Source: Phycisphaerales bacterium
GTDB lineage: Bacteria > Planctomycetota > Phycisphaerae > Sedimentisphaerales > UBA12454
Assembly (NCBI GenBank): GCA_003142595.1
Contig: PLMU01000006.1
Location: 209,666 to 273,665 of the forward strand
Length of the DNA: 64,000 nt
Reading direction: 5' to 3'
The position numbers were made by a program, and so were the translations under genes. Numbering within the stretch: the stretch's first letter is position 1; each line of letters begins with the position of its first letter. The notes under the pieces were generated by a model. That model was not told the DNA's origin, ran no database searches, and saw only the letters and a list, made by a program, of their open reading frames with translations. This document shows positions 10,096 through 19,688 of this stretch, one piece after another.

Positions 10096-10875
10096 ATGAA
10101 AAAAATGAAGCGTTTCCATATCACTAGCATTAAAGATTACTTTCATGGCCTTTGTGATATGACAGAACGCCGATTTCAGGATCTGCCAACTCCTCTACCA
10201 TGGATTGAGCCTTCCATAAACATGCTTTACTTGGAGTCGGTGTTATCATATGTTTTGGGTAACAACTTTTGTTCAATAATAAGTATGAGCGCATTATTAG
10301 AGCATGTCCTTCGACTTGCGCTATTGGACAGAAACAACACTGGCCTGACTAGCTCTCTTTCGTTAAAACAGCTTGGTAAAATAAGTAGTATTAGCGTTGC
10401 AATTGAAAAGGCCACCTCTGAAGGCATAATAGACACCAAAGACAAAGCTTGGTGGGATAGCATCGCTATGGTTATCAGAAACAAAAGTGCTCATTATGTC
10501 ATCCCAAAATTGATCAAAGATTTCACCAAACAGAAATATGATGAAGGTCAAGAAGATCGCGAGAAATATTCTCCCGTTTATTATCGTCAAACAAATGATA
10601 AAGGTGAACCCAAAACTCCGCTTTCACTCGATTGGGGGATGTTCTTTCACAAAGTTGGTTATTTCATAGCTAAAGCATATATCGTTGATGGAACATTCTA
10701 TTTAAAGAAAGTCATTGAGACCACAGATTGGAAGCCAGATAAATCCTATTGGGCCAGCCAAGAAGATGAATATAACTCTTTCTTTTCTTACAACTGGAAC
10801 ATTGCTGAGATGATCGAGTCACTTAACAGCGTTAACGAGCGGTCGAAGTCGGACGGTCCAAAGGCGGTCGAGTAA
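10096..10875 (+). CDS. uncharacterised protein with HEPN-like RxxxxH motif
   Basis: IAMVIRNKSAHYVI; ATG at 10096 preferred to TTG at 10072; followed by SIR2-like gene. Confidence 0.6.
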   Translation: MKKMKRFHITSIKDYFHGLCDMTERRFQDLPTPLPWIEPSINMLYLESVLSYVLGNNFCSIISMSALLEHVLRLALLDRNNTGLTSSLSLKQLGKISSISVAIEKATSEGIIDTKDKAWWDSIAMVIRNKSAHYVIPKLIKDFTKQKYDEGQEDREKYSPVYYRQTNDKGEPKTPLSLDWGMFFHKVGYFIAKAYIVDGTFYLKKVIETTDWKPDKSYWASQEDEYNSFFSYNWNIAEMIESLNSVNERSKSDGPKAVE

Positions 10876-10958
10876 TACGGTGATGGCGGTTTTGTAAAAG
10901 AAGGGTATTATAAAAAAAGGCAAAAAGCAACGGTAACTTGATTTCAGAAAAAGCGTAT

Positions 10959-12053
10959 ATGAGTTCAAAACGAGTTTTTATTCTTGGTGCTGGTTTTTCA
11001 AAGATGGCTGGGATGCCTCTGGCCACGGATTTAACGAACCACCTCGGTGGCAAGTTCCGAGAGGATAATCTGGAGGATGCCCTGGAATGGCTTGGATGTT
11101 TGCAGCAGAGAATTGAATGGCTGGGGGACGGTAAGTCGAAGGGTATAAACATCAAAGAGGTGTTCGACCTTGCGCAGTTCGATATTGAGTTACTGAAAAT
11201 GCGACAGCAATTGTGCCAGCTTGGTCGTAACTGTGGTGATACGCGTTGGCAAGACGCAGATGGTATTGAGGCATGGCTAGAATATATGGAGCACGACCTT
11301 CGGGATGTCGTCTGGGAGAAACAGAAAAAGGCGACGCTTGACGCCGTTAAGAGGTTCTCAAATTATCTGAACCCTAATGACATTGTGTTGACCTTTAATT
11401 ATGACACGCTTCTGGAAAAATCCTTAGAACAGCAAAATAAGAAATGGCATTACGGCTTCGAGCAGGAGAAAGGCTCCGGCGTAAAGATTCTGAAAATGCA
11501 CGGTTCAATAAATTGGATAATGGTTCGTCGTGACCAAAAGGATAATTTTGACTATCCCCTTCTTTTCGAGAAAACAGACCTTAATGTCGAGTACCATGGT
11601 GCAAAAGCATCAAACGAAATCGAATACAATTATGTGCTGTTACGAGTACCTAATGACAAACTTCCTAATAGGATTGAAAATAGAGATTTACAATTAGGAA
11701 ATAAACAATATGAGATTGCGATGGCCGGCTTAGGGAAGTACAAGCTGCTTAGTGAACTGGTGGGGAGCGGCGAAATTTGGAATAACGCGATTAGAGCACT
11801 GCGTAACTGTGAGCAGATATATATTATTGGATTTTCGCTCTCGCCGTTTGACACGATGGCTCGTCTGCATTTTGGCGGTGTTATGATGGAACGTTCTAAA
11901 GAAAAAAAAATTAGATTACCGCTGATAACGCTGATCGATCCCATCGCAGGGGAATTAAAGTCTAACTTTAAGAAAGTTTTTGGTTGTAGTGCCAGCATAG
12001 ACGTAATAGAAAAGAAAGGCGAAGAAGTCGATTGGTCAACTCTGCTTGCTTGA
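10959..12053 (+). CDS. SIR2-like domain protein
   Basis: RVFILGAGFSKMAGMPLA, NDIVLTFNYDTLLEKSLE, KILKMHGSINW, IYIIGFSLSPFDTMARLHF; start at ATG 10959. Confidence 0.8.
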   Translation: MSSKRVFILGAGFSKMAGMPLATDLTNHLGGKFREDNLEDALEWLGCLQQRIEWLGDGKSKGINIKEVFDLAQFDIELLKMRQQLCQLGRNCGDTRWQDADGIEAWLEYMEHDLRDVVWEKQKKATLDAVKRFSNYLNPNDIVLTFNYDTLLEKSLEQQNKKWHYGFEQEKGSGVKILKMHGSINWIMVRRDQKDNFDYPLLFEKTDLNVEYHGAKASNEIEYNYVLLRVPNDKLPNRIENRDLQLGNKQYEIAMAGLGKYKLLSELVGSGEIWNNAIRALRNCEQIYIIGFSLSPFDTMARLHFGGVMMERSKEKKIRLPLITLIDPIAGELKSNFKKVFGCSASIDVIEKKGEEVDWSTLLA

Positions 12054-12157
12054 TATAGAGCCCAAAGGATTGAATCGCGGTTTTTGGCCTAAAAACGTCG
12101 TTTTGCTTTGTAATGAACGCGACTATCCCGAATTGATCATGAAAGGAGAATAAGAAA

Positions 12158-12352
12158 ATGGAAGAACGCTGTAAGAATTGCCGTTTTTGGAAAGGAATAA
12201 AAGGGGTTGGGGATGGGAACTCTGGGGAGTGTTATCGAAAAGCACCACTCCCATACAAATGGCGCCCTGAAGAGAACACACTACACGTAGGAACAAGGTG
12301 GCCACTCACAAATGGAGATCAGTATTGCGGGGAATTTGAAGAGAAAAGTTAG
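12158..12352 (+). CDS. small Cys-containing protein
   Basis: SD AAAGGAG; CKNCRFW...GECYRKAP...WPLTNGDQYCGEFE. Confidence 0.65.
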   Translation: MEERCKNCRFWKGIKGVGDGNSGECYRKAPLPYKWRPEENTLHVGTRWPLTNGDQYCGEFEEKS

Positions 12353-12423
12353 TGTATTATTCCGGTGAAATCTGAGCAGGAAGCCCTTGACGAACCGGCA
12401 GGCGAAATACTAACGACTATCGA

Positions 12424-12615
12424 CTAAAGTACTACCCCAACCGTATTACTCGGCATACTTTCCCCCGATGAGTTAATTGCTTTGACTCTATATTCTAATT
12501 TACAGCCGGTCGGCTGGTCTGTTAGTTTGGCTTCGTTATTCAGGATTGTTGCACATAGAGTCCAATCCTGATTGATGGAGCGCCTTTCAATTACATAACA
12601 GCGGATTGGGGGACA
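12424..12615 (-). pseudogene. fibronectin type III domain fragment
   Basis: Minus strand reads PIRCYVIERRSINQDWTLCATILNNEAKLTDQPTGCKLEYRVKAINSSGESMPSNTVGVVL*; upstream stop in frame. Confidence 0.6.
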
Positions 12616-12660
12616 AATTAAACGTGAAAATAATAGTTAGCTGTAACTGTTATTCTCCCC

Positions 12661-13230
12661 TCATCTATTAGCCCTTCGAGAAAAAGTAGAAAAAGCTCCT
12701 ATTAAGGATGTGATAAGAACTATTAGAAATCCTATCATGCCTTCTACGCACCATATAACTAATGGAACAAAGAAAATGGGAGTCAATATTGCAACAACCC
12801 ATCGACCCTCTGAGAAAAACATTACCATAGAATATAACCCTAAAGTCAGCGACACAAATCTAACTAGCCATCCGTTCATGCCAATAAGATTGTATCCAGC
12901 AAGACTTTCGGTTTCGCCCTTTTCAAGAAGTTCATTGTGTAATGATGCAAGCATATATCCCCAGAAACCGTAGAATAAGTTCACTATAAAACCATACCAC
13001 TCTGTTGGTATACGGAATGGAGAGAACAATACTACTAAAAAAGATACGAGAAAATAACTGATAAAGGTTGTAAGGAATACTGCCCAACCAAAATAAAGAG
13101 TTCCGAAAGGCCCGAAAACGAGACCAAGAATAACAGCAAGTACGCAATTTTTTCTTTTACGCTTAACATGGGTCGACGCATAGTTGCAACTCTGGCCACA
13201 GATATCTGCACAGGACTTTTCAGGATTCAT
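12661..13230 (-). CDS. multi-pass membrane protein, hypothetical
   Basis: AAGGAG SD, several TM segments. Confidence 0.65.
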   Translation of the reverse strand: MNPEKSCADICGQSCNYASTHVKRKRKNCVLAVILGLVFGPFGTLYFGWAVFLTTFISYFLVSFLVVLFSPFRIPTEWYGFIVNLFYGFWGYMLASLHNELLEKGETESLAGYNLIGMNGWLVRFVSLTLGLYSMVMFFSEGRWVVAILTPIFFVPLVIWCVEGMIGFLIVLITSLIGAFSTFSRRANR

Positions 13231-13256
13231 TATAATATCTCCTTGTTTTTTGGTAT

Positions 13257-13469
13257 TTATTGTTTTTCAGATGTGGCCCAATATCGCTTATTGCGGTTGG
13301 AGTTAAAGGGCGGGTCGATATAAATAAGGTCAACGCAGTTTTCGGGGAATTTCTTTAATTGTTCGAGATTGTCCCCGCAGTAGATTACCCGCGTATCGAG
13401 CAAAGAGGATGGTTTTCCTGCTGCCTTTTTTGAGTTAGCCGCTTCCTTTGCCATATTTTCCTTAATCAT
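13257..13469 (-). pseudogene. N-terminal fragment of a DNA methyltransferase (N6/N4 type)
   Basis: TRVIYCGDNLEQLKKFPENCVDLIYIDPPFNSNRNKRYWATSEKQ*; ends just after the DPPF motif. Confidence 0.75.
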
Positions 13470-13663
13470 CCGTAAATTATCATAATAAACTGCCCCATTG
13501 TCTATTAGAAAAACCTCTTTGTCAAATCTTCTTTTCGCGTGAAAAATTGGTGAAACTTGTGTAATCCTTCGGCAGGCTCAGGACAGGTTCGTGGCTAATT
13601 TCCTCATATAAACAGTGTAAATCCGTGTTAATCCGTGTCTAAAAAAAGCAGTGTTAATCTGTG

Positions 13664-14362
13664 TCAAAATTCTGGAATAACTTCGGGATAAAGCTGGCCG
13701 GTGGAAGTGAGGCGGAAAATATATATAAGCCCCTGCCTGAGTTGCGTATAAGTAACTGTGCCGTAGATTGCGGTAATGCCGAATTGCTTCAGCTTGTCCG
13801 GTGTGTTGGCCAATTCCCAAATACCCGACCAGAAAACCTGCCTGTTTTTTACGGGCAATTCTTTAAGAAGGTCGGCGTATCTGTTCGGCTCTGCACCAGA
13901 TTCTTCAATTGCGAAACCTGACTGCGGCGACATTTTTTCGCCGTAAACTCTTCGCCACAGATACATACTTCTTTGTTTGCCGTCCATTACCATTTTGTCT
14001 GAAAACTTGACAATCAGGGCGTCGAAATGAACGATGTCTCCTTCGATTGTATATTGGCGCTGGAGAATTTGATTCAGTTCGTTGTCGCGAGCGGTCTCGA
14101 CGAATTTCAATGTTGTGCTTATTACGGCGCCGTTTGCGTCCTTTGTCTGGCTGATAACCTTGGCGTAACCGATTTTATTTTCATCGGTTAGATTTGTCAA
14201 AGCTCTTTTGAGCGTCTTGTTTTCCGTAAGCAACTCGCTGATGGCTGTCCCGCCGCGGTAAATGCCGACTGCAATGAGTAAAATGGCGGCGCAAATCACA
14301 ATGCCGAAAATAAAGCTCGGAAGAGTAGTCAAAAATCTCAATATTTTTTGTATTATCGCCAT
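13664..14362 (-). CDS. conserved-looking membrane-anchored hypothetical protein
   Basis: Single N-terminal TM then soluble domain. Confidence 0.65.
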   Translation of the reverse strand: MAIIQKILRFLTTLPSFIFGIVICAAILLIAVGIYRGGTAISELLTENKTLKRALTNLTDENKIGYAKVISQTKDANGAVISTTLKFVETARDNELNQILQRQYTIEGDIVHFDALIVKFSDKMVMDGKQRSMYLWRRVYGEKMSPQSGFAIEESGAEPNRYADLLKELPVKNRQVFWSGIWELANTPDKLKQFGITAIYGTVTYTQLRQGLIYIFRLTSTGQLYPEVIPEF

Positions 14363-14530
14363 TAGATAACTTCTTTGGGCTAAAGAATATACCGTTATGC
14401 GGTATTTTTCAAGAACTTATCTTAAAAAACCCATAAAATAAGCTTCCAACCCCTTGACAATGAGATATAAATCGTTAATGTTGTAAAAAACCAAAGAAAT
14501 ACACGGATTAGATGTTGAAAGGATTTAACG

Positions 14531-15358
14531 ATGAAAAAGACTTTATTTTTCGCAGCTTTAATAATTACCGCATTTGTAGTTGTCGCTTCCGGTATGAAAG
14601 ATAAGCAATTAATGGTGGAAAAACCCGCCCCGGAAGTAATCGACCAGATGACGCCGTCGGCAGCGACCGAAATTGCACTTGCAGAGGAATTGGCGAAGAC
14701 ACGTCTGGAGTATCACAAGCAGCTTGAAAAAATTCAATCATTCTACGAGCAGAGCGGCAATCAGATGAAGCTCGAATGGGTTCAAAGAGAACTGAAATCA
14801 CTGGACTCAATACCGCGGTATCGCTATATCCTTCAGGCCGAAGTGGCAGGCGATAAACTCAAGGCCAAAGATTCCATTCCAAAGGCCGATATACTCTACA
14901 AAGAAGCTTTAGATATTTATAATCACACAGACCTTATTTTCCCTATTCCTGTGCTTGTCAAACACGAAGATCTAGCTCTTCATCATCCTACGATGTTTGT
15001 CAGCAAAAAGAGATTGCAGCGGGCACTGAACAAATGCAACGAACTTATACAGGAATATCCGACCAGCGACAAGATAGACGACGCGGCATATCTTGCCGGC
15101 GAGATTCATGAATACTTCGGCGATTATTCCATCGCCCTGCTGTATTATAAACGAGCGGTGCAGTGGAATCCCAATACGCCGTATCCTGCCCGCTTCAAGG
15201 CGGCGAGAATTCTCGACTATAAACTGACTGACAGATCGCAGGCTGTGCAGCTTTATCGAGAGGCTCTCGACAAGGAATCCGGAATGATTAATGTCGCAGA
15301 TGTCCAACAGCGAATCGTTGACCTGGCTCCTGAGCCGAATTCGGTGGACATTAAATAA
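14531..15358 (+). CDS. exported protein with TPR-like repeats
   Basis: Signal peptide; KCNELIQEYPTSDKIDDAAYLAGEIHEYFGDYSIALLYYKRAVQWNPNTPY. Confidence 0.75.
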   Translation: MKKTLFFAALIITAFVVVASGMKDKQLMVEKPAPEVIDQMTPSAATEIALAEELAKTRLEYHKQLEKIQSFYEQSGNQMKLEWVQRELKSLDSIPRYRYILQAEVAGDKLKAKDSIPKADILYKEALDIYNHTDLIFPIPVLVKHEDLALHHPTMFVSKKRLQRALNKCNELIQEYPTSDKIDDAAYLAGEIHEYFGDYSIALLYYKRAVQWNPNTPYPARFKAARILDYKLTDRSQAVQLYREALDKESGMINVADVQQRIVDLAPEPNSVDIK

Positions 15359-15386
15359 ATGTCCTTTATCTTTAAGTGATAATCAT

Positions 15387-15420
15387 CAGGCCTGTAATCG
15401 TAATACAGGCCTGATTTTTT
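15387..15420 (+). terminator. rho-independent terminator
   Basis: CAGGCCTGTA/TACAGGCCTG stem then T-run. Confidence 0.8.
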
Positions 15421-15430
15421 TGATAATGAT

Positions 15431-16846
15431 ATGCTGAACATCGAAAAGAAAACGTCTGATTTTCTGAAACAGAAAAATCTCCTGCCTGCCGGCGAAAAGA
15501 TTCTTCTGGCCGTCTCAGGCGGCGCAGATTCCGTCGTCCTGCTGTATATTTTTAAAAAACTTTATCCAAACGCAATTCATATCGCTCATATAAACCATCA
15601 ATTAAGAGGTTCAGACAGCTTAAAGGATGAGAATTACGTCAAACGGCTGGCAAAAGAGCTTAATCTGCCGATTACTGTCGAGTCTGTCGATGTCAAAACT
15701 TACGCGAAAGAAAATAAACTTTCAATTGAGACCGCTGCCCGCAGCTTGAGACTTGAGGCCTTATGTAGAATCGCAGATAAAGAAAACTATCGCTTCATCG
15801 CGACAGCGCATCACAAAAACGATAACGCCGAAACGGTAATCCACCGGATGCTGAGAGGCACAGGTTTCAAGGGCCTTGCCGGAATCAGGCCGAAAACAAT
15901 TATTAACGGCAAAACATTTATCAGGCCCCTGTTGTGTCTCGGCCGTGTTGAATTAGAAGATTATCTTAAAAATCAGAGAATCAATTGGCAGAGCGACCAT
16001 ACAAATCTGGATTGCCGTTTCACACGCAATCGAATCAGGCATAAAATCCTGCCGTATCTTGAGAAAGAAACGCCAAATTCTGCTGAGCTTGTTTTTTCGC
16101 TGTCGCAGCATTGCGGAATATTGGCGGCAAACATAGAGCGATTTGCAAAAGCTGCTGCCAAGAGCTGTATTCTTTCCGGCGAAAATTCGCAGGTAACTTT
16201 TGACCTGAATAAATTTCTAAGTCAGCCGCAGCCAATCCAGGTCGAATTGATTCAAATTGCCTTGGCGAGGCTTAACTGCGGCCTGCAAAAATATACTTCC
16301 GAACATTACAAGAAAATTATAGACTTTGCCAAATCGTCTTCGCCGGGAAAGACCTTGAATGTCCCCGAGAAAATTAAAATAAAAAAAATCTATGATAAAT
16401 TTTTTGTAATATCTCCGCATCAAAAAAAGGAGGAAGTTCAAAAAGAAAAAGCTTTAACAATCGGCGGCAAAATTACTTTCGCCAACTGGCAGATAGAAAC
16501 TAAAATTCTGTCTGCCGAGGATTTCAACATAGAAAATATCAGAAACAAAAAAGATAATCTCATCGAATGGTTTGACTTTGAGCGGATAAAGCCGCCTTTA
16601 ATTGTCCGGCTTCGCAGGACCGGCGACAGGTTCAAACCGTATGGACTTGACAGTTCCAAAAGAATCGGCAAATTCCTGACATCTGCGAAAATCGACTCCG
16701 AGTATAGAAAAATAGCCTTTCTTGTCTGCGATAGCGAAAAAATCCTCTGGCTTGCACCTGTCCGCAGGAGCAACGAAGCTGCTGTAACAGGCCAAAGCAG
16801 GTCTATAATGCAAATAAAAATCAATATAACACCTTTTAAATCTTGA
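15431..16846 (+). CDS. tilS: tRNA(Ile)-lysidine synthetase
   Basis: LLAVSGGADSVVLLYIF; HINHQLRGSDS; TAHHKNDNAETVIHRMLRGTGFKGLAGI. Confidence 0.95.
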   Translation: MLNIEKKTSDFLKQKNLLPAGEKILLAVSGGADSVVLLYIFKKLYPNAIHIAHINHQLRGSDSLKDENYVKRLAKELNLPITVESVDVKTYAKENKLSIETAARSLRLEALCRIADKENYRFIATAHHKNDNAETVIHRMLRGTGFKGLAGIRPKTIINGKTFIRPLLCLGRVELEDYLKNQRINWQSDHTNLDCRFTRNRIRHKILPYLEKETPNSAELVFSLSQHCGILAANIERFAKAAAKSCILSGENSQVTFDLNKFLSQPQPIQVELIQIALARLNCGLQKYTSEHYKKIIDFAKSSSPGKTLNVPEKIKIKKIYDKFFVISPHQKKEEVQKEKALTIGGKITFANWQIETKILSAEDFNIENIRNKKDNLIEWFDFERIKPPLIVRLRRTGDRFKPYGLDSSKRIGKFLTSAKIDSEYRKIAFLVCDSEKILWLAPVRRSNEAAVTGQSRSIMQIKINITPFKS

Positions 16847-16930
16847 CTTTATGCTTATTGAATGGTAAAATTTTGGAATTAGGTTGCGAATGTAATCTAT
16901 CTATATTTTGAAGGAAAGAAGAAGTTATCT

Positions 16931-18718
16931 ATGAGACTCTTGCTACGAGCAGGTAACCTCAAAGGATTATTCTGCGGGTTTATAATATGCCTGTTATATT
17001 CGACCGTGTTTGGTCTAATTGAACCAAATCAGGTTCTTATTCTGGTCAATCAAAATAGCCCAACCAGCCGGTATATTGCAAAACTTTATCAGCAATATCA
17101 TCCCGGCATAGCTGATACACAGATATTATACCTGGCGGATAATCCTTCCTATCCGGATTTACATTTGCCGGACTGCAGCGGCCCAAATAGTACTGCTGCC
17201 GATGAAATTATTTCACGGGATGAATACGAAATTCTCATCGCTCAGCCTGTCAGGCAATATCTCGTCCAAAATAACAAGGTTAATTCTGTTCGTGTAATAA
17301 TTACCACCGCAGGTCTGCCGTACAGAATTGCGGATTCAACATACACTTCTTTAGTATTACCGGCGGGCGGTATAAGTTATACGTCTAGTCTTGTAACTTC
17401 TATAGATGCCGCTTCAGTTGAGGCCGAGCTGACGATATTATTTCAGAACGACCCAAATAATTCCAACACTATCGGCCCATTTGACAGAGTCGTTAATCCC
17501 TATCAGGGCTACCGGAAAAGCGGCATAGAACTGTTCTCTCGCAATATAATAAATAACCTCTTGAATTTTGACTGGCGTAGGCCGAGAAAACTTACGGCAA
17601 GTCACTATCCTCCGTGGATGGAGGGGTTACGCGGCAGGAATGAAGGAGTGCAGGGAAGGCAATTTTCCGCCGGAGATATTTATCTTACGTGCAGACTTGA
17701 CGGTCCAAAAAACCAGGGCCAAAGCGCAATCTTTGCGGTTCGCGATATGCTTGAAAGAGCTAAAAGAGCCTCCAGCCCCGCTTACGGCATCAATCCGGCA
17801 CAGGCAACGGTAGTACTCGATGATGCTCCGCTGGCATCAAATTTCAATTCCAATCGCATATATAATTTAAACCAATACGTTAATTACATAATCTGGCAGC
17901 CAGGCGTTCAGCAGCCGCCCGATACTACTTATGCCGAATCCCGTGACGACTATGACAGCGGTTTTCATCAGATGACAGGACTGACCGTTGTACCGGATGT
18001 CCTTAATACCGGGCTTATGAGCAGTGCCCACAACCTGAATGTAATCTGCGACAAAAGAATGAGCATTCGTTTAAACCAGGCGTCTCTGGCAGCAGGCAAA
18101 CTTGTATCGGCGCTCGCAGGTTTGGGTACAAACGGCGATGAAGGCAGTAATAAATATTATCTGCTAAGCGGAGGCCCGTCGGGCGGCCCCCTATTTTCAA
18201 TGGCTTATGGGGCGGTCTTTTGCTCGATAGAAAGTTTTAACGGAGCTTCAATGTTCTCCGATGCTTCCAGCGCCCAGGCCAAGATAATAGACTTCTTAAA
18301 AATCGGCGGAACAGGCGCAATCGGGCATTCATTCGAGCCGCTTTCAGACGCAACAATCGACACAGAATTTTTCTACTACAATCTGCTGGCAGACAGCGAC
18401 GGCGACGGGTATGCGGATATGACTTTTATCGAAGCAGCGTTTACCGGCATTCCGTATTTAAGCTGGTCAGAAGTCGTTATCGGAGACCCGCTGATGAGAA
18501 TCGCTTACGGACCGGGCGGACAGGCTCAATCTGTCGTACCGGGAGACATCAATGGAGACGGCCAAAAGGATATTACTGATGTCTATTTATGGACCCAATA
18601 TTACCTTGGCTCGCTTGATTCAGAAGACCCGAATATATTTGATAGGTATAACGACTTGTGCGACCTGAACCATGACGGCCAAATCAATTTCATTGATTAT
18701 GCTTTATTATTCGAATAA
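16931..18718 (+). CDS. TIGR03790-type secreted protein with C-terminal dockerin-like repeats
   Basis: PNQVLILVNQNSPTSRYIAKLYQQYH; C-terminal DINGDGQKDITDVYLWTQYY and DLNHDGQINFIDYALLFE. Confidence 0.75.
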   Translation: MRLLLRAGNLKGLFCGFIICLLYSTVFGLIEPNQVLILVNQNSPTSRYIAKLYQQYHPGIADTQILYLADNPSYPDLHLPDCSGPNSTAADEIISRDEYEILIAQPVRQYLVQNNKVNSVRVIITTAGLPYRIADSTYTSLVLPAGGISYTSSLVTSIDAASVEAELTILFQNDPNNSNTIGPFDRVVNPYQGYRKSGIELFSRNIINNLLNFDWRRPRKLTASHYPPWMEGLRGRNEGVQGRQFSAGDIYLTCRLDGPKNQGQSAIFAVRDMLERAKRASSPAYGINPAQATVVLDDAPLASNFNSNRIYNLNQYVNYIIWQPGVQQPPDTTYAESRDDYDSGFHQMTGLTVVPDVLNTGLMSSAHNLNVICDKRMSIRLNQASLAAGKLVSALAGLGTNGDEGSNKYYLLSGGPSGGPLFSMAYGAVFCSIESFNGASMFSDASSAQAKIIDFLKIGGTGAIGHSFEPLSDATIDTEFFYYNLLADSDGDGYADMTFIEAAFTGIPYLSWSEVVIGDPLMRIAYGPGGQAQSVVPGDINGDGQKDITDVYLWTQYYLGSLDSEDPNIFDRYNDLCDLNHDGQINFIDYALLFE

Positions 18719-18894
18719 GTCATTTAAATTAAAGGACTTAAGGATAAATACTTATTATTTTCGGTTTTTTCTTGCAATTTTCACTATTTCGCTATATTAT
18801 ATTAACTAATATAGGGCGCAATAGAGCGTCGCTATTTAGGTGATAAACAAGGAAGGAAGATTTTTAAAGCTCGTAAACTCTCGGGAGGAGTGAT

Positions 18895-19656
18895 ATGAGA
18901 AGAAGACAAAAACACAGTGTCTGTTCGTATGTAATGGCATGGTTGCTGGGGGTAGTAGTTGTTTTTTGCAGTGCTTCAGTCTCTATGGCTCATGTTCATG
19001 TCACCGAAATTCAATATGGTTTATACAGCAGTGATACTTTCTATACAGATCATGGTGATGGAAGGTTTTTCCTTGGCGAAGACCGCACCGGGGATACTAC
19101 TCATTTCATAGGAAATTTTCAACTGGAAGGCGACAGTGATTGGAACTATGAAATCAGGGGAGGTTCAATTACTTTGACACCTTCAAGATTGCTTGAAGAC
19201 GTAAGTGGGGAGTATGGCGCAGGTAGAGCCGTGGGCCTTTTTGAAAATGGCGCCACACTAACCATAACCGGCTCTATTACGACTGTTAACGGCGGTCAGG
19301 TTCTGTGTCCATACGGAACACTCATTCAAGCAACGGTTACGGATAATTTCTACGGCGTGGAAGAAAGTATTTCTCCTAATTTTCTTGATTTACAGATGGA
19401 GTTTCAAATAACAGGAGGTGAATTGTTTGATGGCGCACAGACGGGTTTCGTTTTAAGCCAGACTTTTACGACTGATATTACACTGCGAAACTGCACAGAA
19501 AACGGCGGTTCGCTGATGGATTTTACAAAGGATATAGGATATGCTGCGCCAAGTATTGTTCAGATTAGCTCCCACGATGATTATCCGGCGCCGGAACCGG
19601 CTTCCCTTGTGTTATTCGGATTGGCCGGGCTTTTAATAAGAAAAAGAAATAATTAA
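18895..19656 (+). CDS. PEP-CTERM sorting domain protein
   Basis: Signal peptide; APEPASLVLFGLAGLLIRKRNN*. Confidence 0.85.
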   Translation: MRRRQKHSVCSYVMAWLLGVVVVFCSASVSMAHVHVTEIQYGLYSSDTFYTDHGDGRFFLGEDRTGDTTHFIGNFQLEGDSDWNYEIRGGSITLTPSRLLEDVSGEYGAGRAVGLFENGATLTITGSITTVNGGQVLCPYGTLIQATVTDNFYGVEESISPNFLDLQMEFQITGGELFDGAQTGFVLSQTFTTDITLRNCTENGGSLMDFTKDIGYAAPSIVQISSHDDYPAPEPASLVLFGLAGLLIRKRNN

Positions 19657-19688
19657 TTTCTAATTTTAACTTTGTTAGGAGGAAGGAA

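Noticed and set aside
10081-10100. Integron-like core GTTGGGC directly before the HEPN-like start codon
   Set aside because: No convincing paired attC arms downstream at 10825-10935 and no integron integrase; 7-bp matches are common by chance
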